NCBI GenBank assembly: GCA_002690045.1
Contig: NZDE01000013.1
Span: 248,001-312,000 of the forward strand
Source of the DNA: Alphaproteobacteria bacterium
GTDB lineage: Bacteria > Pseudomonadota > Alphaproteobacteria > Micavibrionales > Micavibrionaceae
Direction of reading: 5' to 3'
Length of the DNA stretch: 64,000 nucleotides
The stretch's first letter is position 1, and each line of letters begins with the position of its first letter. Positions 53,302 through 61,361 of the stretch are shown here, one piece after another. The notes below the pieces were generated by a model. That model was not told the DNA's origin and ran no database searches. It saw nothing but the letters and a program-made list of their open reading frames with translations. Both the position numbers and the translations under genes were made by a program.

Positions 53302-54144
53302 TTAAAGTTCAAGCGTGATATTTGAGCGCGTGTCTAGAATACCATCGCGTTCAGTTTCGATGTATTCATCAATTGCGGGAAGGGTTGTGTTTTCAATTAT
53401 GCGCGGCACGAACCCTTTTTTGTGGCTCAGGGGAACGCCGCACGCGGCAACATCAGTCGCCATGCGAATTTGATTTTTAGGGTCAGGAATAATCCAGCTA
53501 ATGCTGCCGGGGCATTCATGTGTGTTTGTGTATACAAAACCGTCATAGCCCTTTTTGAGTAATAGCTCAGTTAGGCGCTCCGCTGCCCAAAATTCACCTG
53601 AGCAATCAGTTAATTTATAATGCGCGTATAGGGCAGATGGGTATTCTTCCTGAATGTGGCGAATATGCGCTTTATCTTTGCAGATTGGGTGTTTTGCGCG
53701 TTTTTCTTCGGCGGCTTTTACCCAATTCACGTCATCGTCGGAAATAACGCCCCATTTATTGAGGTGCTTGATAATATTCCAGAGCGGGTGGATTTTTATA
53801 TCCGGAATACCAAGGGGATTTTTGATGTTGAGAATAACAGGATAAACTGTGCCACCACGATAGTCATCGTCTTCTATCACTTTACCTTTATTATAGCCGC
53901 TAAACAAATTTCCGACATTAACATCGCCAAAATGGCTAAACGGAAAAAAATCTGATTGCCCGATGTCTAAATGCATACCGTGATATTGGACGAGGGGGTA
54001 TCCGCGGCGGTCGCAAACGACTGACCCGTCAAACCATTCTAAAAACTCTTTGGCAGCTGGGTTTTCTTTACCCAAACGGCTGCGCGACGGCGAGACCGCC
54101 GTGCGGTTATAGATATTGGTTACTGTGCCGTTTAGATGCTGCAT
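53302..54144 (-). CDS. ADP-ribosyltransferase-like (ART-PolyVal type) protein
   Basis: 280-residue soluble protein with the layout of ADP-ribosyltransferase domains of polyvalent phage-type proteins. FDGSVVCDRRGYPLVQYHGMH at about 38-58 gives the first-motif His55. YPVILNIKNPLGI near 101-113 is the central strand. GYDGFVYTNTHECPGSISWIIPDPKNQI near 199-226 gives the catalytic Glu210 and the family ending. A proline- and serine-rich N-terminus and 55 C-terminal residues flank it. No signal peptide. It follows the 139-residue gene by six bases and is its operon partner. Target unknown. Confidence 0.72.
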   Translation of the reverse strand: MQHLNGTVTNIYNRTAVSPSRSRLGKENPAAKEFLEWFDGSVVCDRRGYPLVQYHGMHLDIGQSDFFPFSHFGDVNVGNLFSGYNKGKVIEDDDYRGGTVYPVILNIKNPLGIPDIKIHPLWNIIKHLNKWGVISDDDVNWVKAAEEKRAKHPICKDKAHIRHIQEEYPSALYAHYKLTDCSGEFWAAERLTELLLKKGYDGFVYTNTHECPGSISWIIPDPKNQIRMATDVAACGVPLSHKKGFVPRIIENTTLPAIDEYIETERDGILDTRSNITLEL

Positions 54145-54150
54145 AAGGTG

Positions 54151-54570
54151 TTACACAGGTTTAATGCCAAGCACTTGTCCTAATTTTTGTTCATAAGCAT
54201 CCATGCCTGAGACGTCAGTAAGGTCATAGACAATTTGTTTGTTGTCTTTGGCGGCTTGTGCATTTTTAACAATGTCGCTGATGCTTTGATTGGCGAAGGC
54301 GGTTAAAACAGTGCGTCCAAATTGCATGGTTAATGTTGTGACGCTTGGGTCTGTGGAAATTTGTTCTATTGCACCAAAGTTATTGCTATTATTCCATATA
54401 TCAGGGTTTTTATCATAGAGTGCATCCATCTTTTCTTTGACGCTTTCATGGCTCATATAGTTTTCATCGCATGTAAAAAGGTTAAAACCTGATGTCATTT
54501 GCATGTTGTTAATTTCGACGAGTTTTTCTACGCCCATTATTGTATTGAATTTTAGAAGTATGCTTTGCAT
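54151..54570 (-). CDS. Unknown protein upstream of the ART-like gene
   Basis: 139-residue soluble protein. Two weakly similar beta-beta-alpha units can be seen: about 12-50 (VEKLVEINNMQMTSGFNLFTCDENYMSHESVKEKM) and about 64-105 (FGAIEQISTDPSVTTLTMQFGRTVLTAFANQSISDIV). This resembles the pattern of the 35189 and 34553 products. AAGGA lies about nine bases before the ATG. It is the first gene of a two-gene operon, so it could be an antitoxin, immunity or chaperone protein; this is inference from position only. Confidence 0.6.
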   Translation of the reverse strand: MQSILLKFNTIMGVEKLVEINNMQMTSGFNLFTCDENYMSHESVKEKMDALYDKNPDIWNNSNNFGAIEQISTDPSVTTLTMQFGRTVLTAFANQSISDIVKNAQAAKDNKQIVYDLTDVSGMDAYEQKLGQVLGIKPV

Positions 54571-54642
54571 GGTTTATATCCTTATTTGATGGTGTATTAC
54601 CCTGTTACTTTGGAGGCTATGATTTACTAACATTGACTAAGG

Positions 54643-54668
54643 AATATGTCAAACATAATTGACATATT
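54643..54668. promoter_or_regulatory. Palindrome shared by divergent promoters
   Basis: Perfect 10-base inverted repeat AATATGTCAA / TTGACATATT with a six-base centre. Each arm contains a TTGACA -35 box: the plus-strand box is 16 bases from TATGGT before the peptidase gene, and the minus-strand box is 17 bases from TAGTAA before the 54570 gene. A regulator here would control both. Confidence 0.65.
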
Positions 54669-54715
54669 TCTTTATCCTGCTATGGTTCCTGTGTGTACAA
54701 GGAAAGGGTAGGCCT

Positions 54716-55708
54716 ATGGATGATAATAACGCGCAATATGATGAAGGTTTTGTCGATGTCGGTGATGGGCATCAGATTTACTATGGGCAGCATGGTAACC
54801 CTTATGGTGTGCCGATTGTTTATGTGCATGGTGGCCCAGGGGCACGTACATATCCATCTAATGCCGCTTTGGTGGATTTAACAAAATATCGCTTTATTCG
54901 TTTTGATCAGCGCGGCACAGGGCTTAGCCAATATACAGAACAACTAAAAGGGCAAACCATTGCTAACCAAGTGCAAGACATGGAAGCGCTCCGCAATCAT
55001 TTGAATGTTGATAAATGGGTGTTGTTTGGTGGGTCTTACGGAACGACATTATCTAGCCATTATCGTATTGCCTATCCTGAAAATGTATCTGCTCATGTGA
55101 TGCGCGCGATGTTCTTTGGTGATGAAGAAGGGGCGCGTCATATATCTGATGGCGGCGGCTATGGCGCGGCTTATGCAGTGCACTCAGATACACTTAATGA
55201 AGCAACCTTGGTTGACCCGTGGCTTGCCTATACGAATTCCCCTCAAACAATTGATCCTGCATTAAAGTATGTTGATTTTATCACGGCTTATAATCAGTTG
55301 ATGAATTGTGGTGATCCTAATGTCGAAACGCAGGCCGGTTTGATTTTTGACCGTATGGATACGGCTATTGCGACAGCGGTGCCGAATAGCGCGCTGATTA
55401 ATGCTTTGGATGAAACGCCGGAAGAAAGTTTAAACCTTACGCGTTTGTTTTTCCATTATGCGCAGAACGAATTTACGCCGCATTGTAAGCGCAATATATT
55501 GGCGGGTCTGAATGCGACATCGCATATTCCAACGACATTAATTCACGGTAAGCGTGATTTTATTTGTCCTGTACGTAATGCGGAAGCCGTTAAGGCTGCG
55601 TGTCCTGATGTAAAAGTCGTTCTAGTCGATAATGCGGGGCATAGCCTGGCGGATAAGCCGCTACATGATACGGTAATTAAGCTGTTTAAGGGGCGAACTA
55701 TTGGATAA
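54716..55708 (+). CDS. Proline iminopeptidase-like alpha/beta hydrolase
   Basis: 330-residue serine peptidase of the prolyl aminopeptidase family (S33). HGGPGARTYPS near 33-43 is the oxyanion motif, GGSYGTTLSSHYRI carries the nucleophile Ser near 107, and HGKRDFICPVRN and NAGHSLADKP supply Asp and His near 283 and 312. It removes N-terminal proline or cleaves related amides. I start at the ATG at 54716 after GGAAAGGG; the upstream in-frame stretch is not conserved. It overlaps cutA by eight bases. Confidence 0.87.
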   Translation: MDDNNAQYDEGFVDVGDGHQIYYGQHGNPYGVPIVYVHGGPGARTYPSNAALVDLTKYRFIRFDQRGTGLSQYTEQLKGQTIANQVQDMEALRNHLNVDKWVLFGGSYGTTLSSHYRIAYPENVSAHVMRAMFFGDEEGARHISDGGGYGAAYAVHSDTLNEATLVDPWLAYTNSPQTIDPALKYVDFITAYNQLMNCGDPNVETQAGLIFDRMDTAIATAVPNSALINALDETPEESLNLTRLFFHYAQNEFTPHCKRNILAGLNATSHIPTTLIHGKRDFICPVRNAEAVKAACPDVKVVLVDNAGHSLADKPLHDTVIKLFKGRTIG

Positions 55709-56024
55709 GATTGCCATTTACATGACCGCGCCGAATAAGGCTGAGGCTGAACAGATTGTCCGTAGCTTACTTTCGGCGCGACTTATTGCCTGTGCGAATG
55801 TTACAGACCCTGTCACTTCACATTATTGGTGGGGTGGGCAAATTGAGACATCTGAAGAAGTTAGTGTGATTATGAAGTCCACATCCGCGCTATACCCCAA
55901 AGTTGAAGCGGTAATAAAAGCGCAGCACAGCTATGACTGCCCAGCCATTGTTTCATGGGCGTTGACGCAGGGCAATGCAGAATATTTTGATTGGATTGAC
56001 CAAGAAACGCAGAAAACCGCTTAA
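55701..56024 (+). CDS. cutA: Divalent-cation tolerance protein CutA
   Basis: 107-residue CutA1 family trimeric protein. I use the TTG at 55701, since it restores the first beta strand (DKIAIYMTAPNKAEAEQIVRSLLSARLIACANV); the next ATG at 55722 would lose it. YWWGGQIETSEEVSVIMKST and HSYDCPAIVSWALTQGNAEYFDWI are family motifs. Associated with copper tolerance in E. coli, but role elsewhere is uncertain. It overlaps the peptidase gene by eight bases. Confidence 0.88.
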   Translation: MDKIAIYMTAPNKAEAEQIVRSLLSARLIACANVTDPVTSHYWWGGQIETSEEVSVIMKSTSALYPKVEAVIKAQHSYDCPAIVSWALTQGNAEYFDWIDQETQKTA

Positions 56025-56106
56025 TTTTAGGGTGCTTTTTGTGTGGTAAAATAATACCTATTTTTTATCTTGTTGTTTTTGCTTTGTTTTTTGTGTGTAA
56101 AACCCG

Positions 56107-56135
56107 TTGACTTTGATCTTGAAGTTATGCATAAA
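56107..56135 (+). promoter_or_regulatory. Promoter of rplM-rpsI
   Basis: TTGACT (56107-56112), a 17-base spacer and CATAAA (56130-56135), 42 bases before the rplM start. This is the only strong candidate in the 153-base gap. Confidence 0.6.
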
Positions 56136-56177
56136 TGCATCCGGAATTAATTTAACTTTAAATGAGAAGTCGAAAAC

Positions 56178-56639
56178 ATGAAAACATATTCTGCGAAGCC
56201 GAGTGAGGTGGAGAAAAAGTGGTTTGTTGTTGACGCTGAAGGCGTAATCCTTGGTCGCTTGGCGAGCCAGATTGCACTACGTCTACGTGGTAAGCACAAG
56301 CCAACATTCACACCACATATTGATTGTGGTGATAACATCATCGTTATTAACGCTGATAAAGTTCGCCTAACTGGTAAAAAACGTGAAGACAGTATCTTTT
56401 ACTGGCACACAAATCACCCAGGCGGTATCAAGCAACGTTCAAAAGGTCAAATCCTTGATGGTAAGCACCCAGAGCGCGTTGTTGAGAAAGCTGTTGAGCG
56501 TATGCTTCCTAAAGGTCCAATGGGCCGTCAGCAATTGAAAAACCTTCGCGTTTATGCGGGTGCTGAACATGAGCATGAAGCACAGAAGCCAGAAGTTTTG
56601 GATATTGCTTCTATGAACCCTAAGAATAAGAGAGCATAA
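56178..56639 (+). CDS. rplM: Large ribosomal subunit protein uL13
   Basis: 153-residue L13. Diagnostic motifs are [35 protein letters not shown] near 14-48 and [32 protein letters not shown] near 97-128. It is two bases from rpsI, the universal rplM-rpsI pair. Confidence 0.97.
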   Translation: MKTYSAKPSEVEKKWFVVDAEGVILGRLASQIALRLRGKHKPTFTPHIDCGDNIIVINADKVRLTGKKREDSIFYWHTNHPGGIKQRSKGQILDGKHPERVVEKAVERMLPKGPMGRQQLKNLRVYAGAEHEHEAQKPEVLDIASMNPKNKRA

Positions 56640-56641
56640 TC

Positions 56642-57115
56642 ATGGTTGAGATTGAGAAAAAAGTAGATAGTCTTGCAGATATTGCTGAGACAACTGAAGC
56701 GCCAAAGCGCGAAGCAAAACACGATTCTCTAGGCCGTGCATATGCAACTGGTCGCCGTAAAGAATCTGTTGCGCGCGTATGGATCAAGCCAGGTACAGGT
56801 AAAGTCGTTGTAAATGGTAAAGAGCAAGGCGTTTATTTTGGCCGTAAAACACATCTTTTGGTTTTGAACCAGCCTTTCTTGGCAGTTAAGCGTACAAAGC
56901 AATTTGATGTTATGGCGACTGTAAAAGGCGGTGGTCTTTCTGGTCAAGCGGGTGCGATCCGTCACGCGATCTCTCGTGCACTAGAAAACTTCGAGCCAGA
57001 GCTTCGTCCAGCGCTTAAAGCAGCTGGTATGCTTACACGTGATGCGCGTATCGTTGAACGCAAGAAAATCGGTAAGCACAAAGCGCGTCGTACAAAGCAG
57101 TGGGCAAAACGTTAA
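56642..57115 (+). CDS. rpsI: Small ribosomal subunit protein uS9
   Basis: 157-residue S9 with an N-terminal extension of about 30 residues (acidic, lysine-rich), as commonly seen in alphaproteobacteria. [32 protein letters not shown] and [18 protein letters not shown] are the core. The conserved C-terminal KAPRRKQWAKR-like end is [11 protein letters not shown], with the terminal Arg that contacts tRNA. It is followed by a strong terminator. Confidence 0.97.
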   Translation: MVEIEKKVDSLADIAETTEAPKREAKHDSLGRAYATGRRKESVARVWIKPGTGKVVVNGKEQGVYFGRKTHLLVLNQPFLAVKRTKQFDVMATVKGGGLSGQAGAIRHAISRALENFEPELRPALKAAGMLTRDARIVERKKIGKHKARRTKQWAKR

Positions 57116-57140
57116 TTCCACGCTTTATATATATTATTTC

Positions 57141-57177
57141 AAAATGCCGCCTTACATATGTTTGGCGGCATTTTTTT
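57141..57177. terminator. Terminator after rpsI
   Basis: Stem ATGCCGCC / GGCGGCAT with a 12-base loop, followed by seven T residues. On the minus strand the A run before it makes it usable for the convergent gene, whose stop codon overlaps its edge. Confidence 0.88.
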
Positions 57178-58882
57178 ATCCGAGTAGAGCTTGGCGCGTA
57201 AGGGTGAACCATGTGGGCAGGTTTTCAGCCTTTACAAGAAATTCACAAATGAGTGCTGCGCCAGTTATGTAGATGAGCGGTATAGCTGCGCCAATATGCC
57301 CTAAATTGGTTTTTATGCTGTTCAAGTCTTGCGCAGGAAGGATCTTCTGCAGGCTGATCCGTGTTTTAAAACGTGCAAGTAAGGTTGCGAGCATAAAGCA
57401 TATGATCATGGGGCTGAGCTGCGCCGCGGTGCTTATGCCGTATGCAGCTAAAGGCTGCTTTTGCCAAAGGGGCTGGGGGATAATGTAATTATCGCCACCC
57501 ATGCTCATATAGCCGTAATAAATACCAAGCGCCAGAATGCTACCAATGCCAAGCGCAATAAGGCGTGGGATGAATGTGATGTTTTTTATTGCACGGCGCG
57601 TGTTCAGGATAATGTTTTTGATTTGTTTATCGCTTACGCCAATAGGGTATATGCGTTTAATTTGCCTTAGGGCGCGCATATTGCTATTTCGCAGCGTTAA
57701 TGACAAAGATTCTTTTATTAGGGCAAGTTTTGCTGCATTTTTGAGTGAGCTGTGTGCATTGTTTCGATTCTTTGCTGCATTTTTTAGGTTTTCTATACCG
57801 TTTTTTGCAAAATCTTCAATAAAATTTGGGAAATCAAGGAATATTGGGCGGTATCCGAGTATTTTTCCTTCATATTCTCGCCCATTTATTTCAAGTATGA
57901 GTTTGGCATAGGGGCACTTAACGGCGTAGGGGATGGCGATAATGTTTTCTTGTTGTCCCGCTTGGTGTGCGCCATGTTCTGTGGCGATGGCTGCTGCATC
58001 AGCTGTAGTTTGGTTTACGAAATCATTTTGTGAATTGGTGATGGGGGTGACTTTAGCGTGTTCGGTAAAGTTACGTCTGGTCTTTTCGTCTTTTAAATAT
58101 ACGGCTATGTCTTGCGGTAGGTCTTTTATCGTATCGCATGTGAAACTGCTTAAAGCCTCCGCATCCATGTGGTGGATAATCGAAAAGACGCCCGTTTTTG
58201 CGCATTTTGCACAGGGGATGTAGCCATGTGATTTGCAGTTTACACAATTTATGACGCCGTGACCATGGCAGGTTTGGCAGCTTGTCTTTCCTTGACCGTT
58301 ACAAAATGTGCATGTGTTGCGTTGGTTGCCGTTTTGAATGAAGCGCTGACCATGGCAATGGTGGCAGACGGTCTTGCGCTGCCCATGGCATTGGTCACAG
58401 CTGATTTGCCCTTTGCTTGCGCAGCGTTGGCAGGCGATGCGCCCTGTCTTGTGGCAGGTTTGGCAGTCTTGGTGGAGGACGTAGTCTTGCTTGAGTGTTT
58501 CAAGCGGCATACGTGTATTTTTTGCGGCAAAGCCTTTGGTGGGGTCTTTGTGGGTGTAGGTTTTTATGATGGATTCGCGCGCGGCTTGGTTGGTCACGGC
58601 ATTGTGTATGCGCGTTGCGGCTTTGTTGTTTATATCCAGTTCATTTGTTAACGGGATGGCGATGGGATTTTTACCGGGCTCCGTCCGCTTGGCAATGACG
58701 GGCGAAAGCTTTAAGCATGTTTTTGTTGTAAAAAGGTGAACAAAGCCGTCATAGGATTTTATTTTCACAAGTTCAGTGTCTATACCGTTGCCCTCTACGG
58801 CGCGGCGGACTTTTTTAAGGGCGGTATCAAGCAGCTTTTGCGATAGGGGCTCTTGATTTTGGTTTTGCTGTAGTTCGTCCAT
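57176..58882 (-). CDS. Membrane protein with eight CXXC zinc motifs (DnaJ zinc-finger-like)
   Basis: 568-residue protein. After about 140 N-terminal residues come eight CXXC pairs in about 115 residues: CQTCH, CQRC, CDQCHGQ, CHHCHGQ, CTFCNGQG, CQTCHGHG, CVNC and CAKC. This is the DnaJ-type cysteine-rich arrangement doubled, without a J-domain or a DnaJ C-terminal domain. The C-terminus has three likely membrane helices near 460, 495 and 545. I start at the ATG at 58882, since the in-frame extension begins at a TTG with no ribosome-binding site. It may be a membrane-anchored, disulfide- or substrate-binding chaperone module. Function unknown. Confidence 0.7.
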   Translation of the reverse strand: MDELQQNQNQEPLSQKLLDTALKKVRRAVEGNGIDTELVKIKSYDGFVHLFTTKTCLKLSPVIAKRTEPGKNPIAIPLTNELDINNKAATRIHNAVTNQAARESIIKTYTHKDPTKGFAAKNTRMPLETLKQDYVLHQDCQTCHKTGRIACQRCASKGQISCDQCHGQRKTVCHHCHGQRFIQNGNQRNTCTFCNGQGKTSCQTCHGHGVINCVNCKSHGYIPCAKCAKTGVFSIIHHMDAEALSSFTCDTIKDLPQDIAVYLKDEKTRRNFTEHAKVTPITNSQNDFVNQTTADAAAIATEHGAHQAGQQENIIAIPYAVKCPYAKLILEINGREYEGKILGYRPIFLDFPNFIEDFAKNGIENLKNAAKNRNNAHSSLKNAAKLALIKESLSLTLRNSNMRALRQIKRIYPIGVSDKQIKNIILNTRRAIKNITFIPRLIALGIGSILALGIYYGYMSMGGDNYIIPQPLWQKQPLAAYGISTAAQLSPMIICFMLATLLARFKTRISLQKILPAQDLNSIKTNLGHIGAAIPLIYITGAALICEFLVKAENLPTWFTLTRQALLG

Positions 58883-58941
58883 GATCTGTGGTATATCTTG
58901 AAGCCGTAGTGAATATATAAAGCAAAGCAAAGGACACAGAA

Positions 58942-59484
58942 ATGAGTGATGCCATGCGTAAATCAGGGTTTATACTACCATATAAAGGTATCGTACCACA
59001 AATTAGCAAATCCGCATTTATTGCGCCAACGGCAAGTGTGATTGGCGATGTTGAAATTGGTGACGACACGCAGCTTTGGTATGGCGTTACGGCGCGCGGT
59101 GATGTGAATGATATTAAAATTGGTGCGCGGACGAATATTCAGGACGGCAGTGTTATTCACGTTACGCATGGTGTGTCTGGCACATATATTGGTGACGATG
59201 TTACGGTCGGGCATAGCGCTATTTTACATGCGTGCACTGTACATGATAAAGGCTTTGTCGGTATGCAGGCTTGCGTGATGGATAATGCTGTCGTTGAAAG
59301 TTACGGTATGGTCGCGGCTGGGGCATTGGTGTCACCAGGGAAGGTTGTGAAGTCTGGTGAATTATGGGTTGGCCGTCCTGCGCGCCCTGTGCGTGAATTA
59401 ACGCAGGAAGAACGTGATTATATTGACTGGTCAGCGCCACACTACGTTAAATTGGGCCAAGAACACAAAAAGAACTGCGCATAA
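58942..59484 (+). CDS. Gamma-carbonic anhydrase-like hexapeptide protein
   Basis: 180-residue left-handed beta-helix protein of the gamma-carbonic anhydrase/PaaY/YrdA family. Three histidines expected as zinc ligands lie in VIHVTH near 72-77 and VGHSAILHAC near 91-100. The hexapeptide repeat is clear (ASVIGDVEIGDDTQLWYGVTARGDV). It is a trimer in known members; some are active carbonic anhydrases and some not. It is divergent from the zinc-motif protein, with a 59-base gap. Confidence 0.87.
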   Translation: MSDAMRKSGFILPYKGIVPQISKSAFIAPTASVIGDVEIGDDTQLWYGVTARGDVNDIKIGARTNIQDGSVIHVTHGVSGTYIGDDVTVGHSAILHACTVHDKGFVGMQACVMDNAVVESYGMVAAGALVSPGKVVKSGELWVGRPARPVRELTQEERDYIDWSAPHYVKLGQEHKKNCA

Positions 59485-59582
59485 ACGTTTTCATTTAATT
59501 TTTTTGCGGCGTTATCTGGCGTTCACCTATGATTATAGGCATCACTTCAGTTAACTTGTCCTAAAATTCCTGAAAACGTTTA
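59482..59582. promoter_or_regulatory. Two LacI-type operator-like palindromes
   Basis: TAAACGTTTTCA at 59482-59493 and TGAAAACGTTTA at 59571-59582 are exact reverse complements and each contains AAACGTTT. The second extends to TGAAAACGTTTACA, a near-perfect 14-base palindrome of the LacI/GntR-type consensus TGNAAACGTTTNCA. They are 89 bases apart, suitable for looping. The first overlaps the 3' end of the carbonic anhydrase gene. The nearest downstream gene is at 59693. Confidence 0.5.
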
Positions 59583-59692
59583 CAAAATTGTAATTGGCGA
59601 TTGCATTTTAAGGCTATTCGCGTCAAAATAAGAGTTCAAGTTTATAGGTGCTATGTCGTGGCGCTTAATCGAAAATCAAAGGGAAATTTATA

Positions 59693-60355
59693 ATGTCATT
59701 TCGTTTGAAACTACTCGCAGCATTTGGTGCTTTGGCTACTGTGTTCGGTGCCTCTCAAGTCGCGCAGGCAAATTATTTTGTCTGGACCGACCCAGATACT
59801 GAAATGACAATGTCTTATCCTGATACATGGGTGCGTGCAAATAACCAAAAGCCGGGTGACCGTTTGACGATTGCTGCGCCGGGGGATGATATGGCGCGCT
59901 GTAAAGTTCATGTGCAAGAAGACAAACGTTTCTTATACTATCCACAGCGTTACCGTGATGCGGTTCAAAAAGTCGCGTACAGCACAGAGTTTTGGAGTGA
60001 TGTTTTCGCAAATTACGGCAATGTTAAGGTGCATCGTTTCCTTGACGGTAGCGGCGTAGGCAAAGGCGTTGGTAGTTATGTTTTGATTACTTATGATGAG
60101 CTATGGCCGAAGGACGATACGGATATGGCGGGTATTATGCTTGTGTCACTTTACCACGATGATGCGTATATTGCGTCTTGTACGTCTAAAAAACGCGCAT
60201 TTGACCGTTGGCGCGGCTATTTTGGCTCAATTATATCGTCAATTGACTTCAAAAAAGTACATCACGAGTTGTTTGTTGGTGAATATCGTGACTTCATCAA
60301 TGACATTAATTTGATCTTTACCCGTCCTGATGGTCTTGAAAGCATCAAATATTAA
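59693..60355 (+). CDS. Exported protein of unknown function
   Basis: 220-residue exported protein. Signal peptide about residues 1-26 (LLAAFGALATVFGASQVAQA, cleavage likely after AQA). The mature part has WTDPDTEMTMSYPDTWVRANNQKPGDRLTIAAPG near 30-62, MARCKVHVQEDKRF near 65 and a SCTSKKRAFDRWRGYFGSIISSIDFK end. The pattern recalls small periplasmic proteins with a single compact alpha/beta domain. No enzyme motif. A likely target of the operator pair upstream; a terminator follows 20 bases after the stop. Confidence 0.65.
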   Translation: MSFRLKLLAAFGALATVFGASQVAQANYFVWTDPDTEMTMSYPDTWVRANNQKPGDRLTIAAPGDDMARCKVHVQEDKRFLYYPQRYRDAVQKVAYSTEFWSDVFANYGNVKVHRFLDGSGVGKGVGSYVLITYDELWPKDDTDMAGIMLVSLYHDDAYIASCTSKKRAFDRWRGYFGSIISSIDFKKVHHELFVGEYRDFINDINLIFTRPDGLESIKY

Positions 60356-60375
60356 TGTGGCGCTTAATAGGATTT

Positions 60376-60404
60376 TAAAAAAGCGGCGCTATGCTGCTTT
60401 TTTT
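60376..60404 (+). terminator. Terminator of the 59693-60355 gene
   Basis: Stem AAAGCGGC / GCTGCTTT (one G-U pair) around GCTAT, followed by additional T residues, 20 bases past the stop. Confidence 0.8.
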
Positions 60405-60419
60405 ATGCGGATTTAAAAT

Positions 60420-61361
60420 ATGCATGTTTATTTGCCCATTGCTGAAATGTCGATCTCTGTGGAGGCTATCCTCACACTAGGGCTTTGCGTGGGCTTTCTT
60501 TCAGGTTTTTTTGGTGTTGGCGGCGGTTTTTTGACAACGCCTTTTTTGATGTTTTTAGGGGTGCCGCCTGCTATTGCGGTGGGGACGCAGACAAGTCAAC
60601 TTGTGGCGTCTAGTGTGACAGGCGTTTTGGGGCATTGGAAAAACAAGAATGTCGATTTAAAAATCGCTGGTGTTATGCTTGGTGGCGGTATATTTGGGTC
60701 TTTCATCGGTGTGTTTATTTTTAAAATGTTGCAAGCCCTTGGGCAAATTGATGTGGCTATCCGCTTGCTCTATGTAGTGTTGCTCGGCACAATTGGGACG
60801 CTGATGTTGATTGAGACAACATCGTCTTTCTGGAGCAAGAAAAAGAAAGATGCGCAAGATGGTCAAGGCGCAGAAGATAAGCCAAGCCTAGTTGAGCGAA
60901 TGAAAGCTAAAATGCGGACATGGCCTTATAAGATGCGTTTTCCGGTATCAAAGCTACATGTTAGTGTTTTTGTACCTGTGGGGATTGGTTTTATCGGTGG
61001 GGTCCTTGCCTCGATCCTTGGTATTGGTGGCGGTTTTTTACTTGTTCCCGCGATGATTTATTTCTTGGGTATGCCTGCGACGTTGGTGGCGGGAACGTGT
61101 CTTTTCCAGATCATCTTTACAACTGGCTTTGCGTCTATTATGCATGCGACGGCGAACCATACGGTTGATGTCGTTCTTGCGGCACTGTTGATTACCGGCG
61201 GCGTTATTGGCGCGCAGGTTGGTGTGCGGGCAAGTAAATATGTCAGCGGGGCGAAGGCGCGTATATTCCTCGCCGTATTGATATTAGGGGTTAGCTTGGT
61301 TTTGGCGGGGCAGTTACTAATTGCGCCTAAGGAGCTTTACTCACTGGAGGTGCGGTTATGA
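60420..61361 (+). CDS. TauE/SafE family anion permease
   Basis: 313-residue membrane protein with about eight helices in two repeats, the TauE/SafE architecture: repeat 1 LCVGFLSGFFGVGGGFLTTPFLMFLGVPPAIAVGTQ near 23-58 and repeat 2 GFIGGVLASILGIGGGFLLVPAMIYFLGMPATLVAGT near 195-231. A charged cytosolic loop (about 145-175) joins them. Members export sulfite, sulfoacetate or related organosulfonates. Substrate unknown. It overlaps the next gene by four bases (ATGA). Confidence 0.88.
   Translation: MHVYLPIAEMSISVEAILTLGLCVGFLSGFFGVGGGFLTTPFLMFLGVPPAIAVGTQTSQLVASSVTGVLGHWKNKNVDLKIAGVMLGGGIFGSFIGVFIFKMLQALGQIDVAIRLLYVVLLGTIGTLMLIETTSSFWSKKKKDAQDGQGAEDKPSLVERMKAKMRTWPYKMRFPVSKLHVSVFVPVGIGFIGGVLASILGIGGGFLLVPAMIYFLGMPATLVAGTCLFQIIFTTGFASIMHATANHTVDVVLAALLITGGVIGAQVGVRASKYVSGAKARIFLAVLILGVSLVLAGQLLIAPKELYSLEVRL

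Noticed and set aside
50378-54668. Prophage or integrative element with attL/attR at tRNA-Pro
   Set aside because: No integrase, no phage structural gene and no second copy of the tRNA 3' end was seen. The stretch is reported only as accessory.
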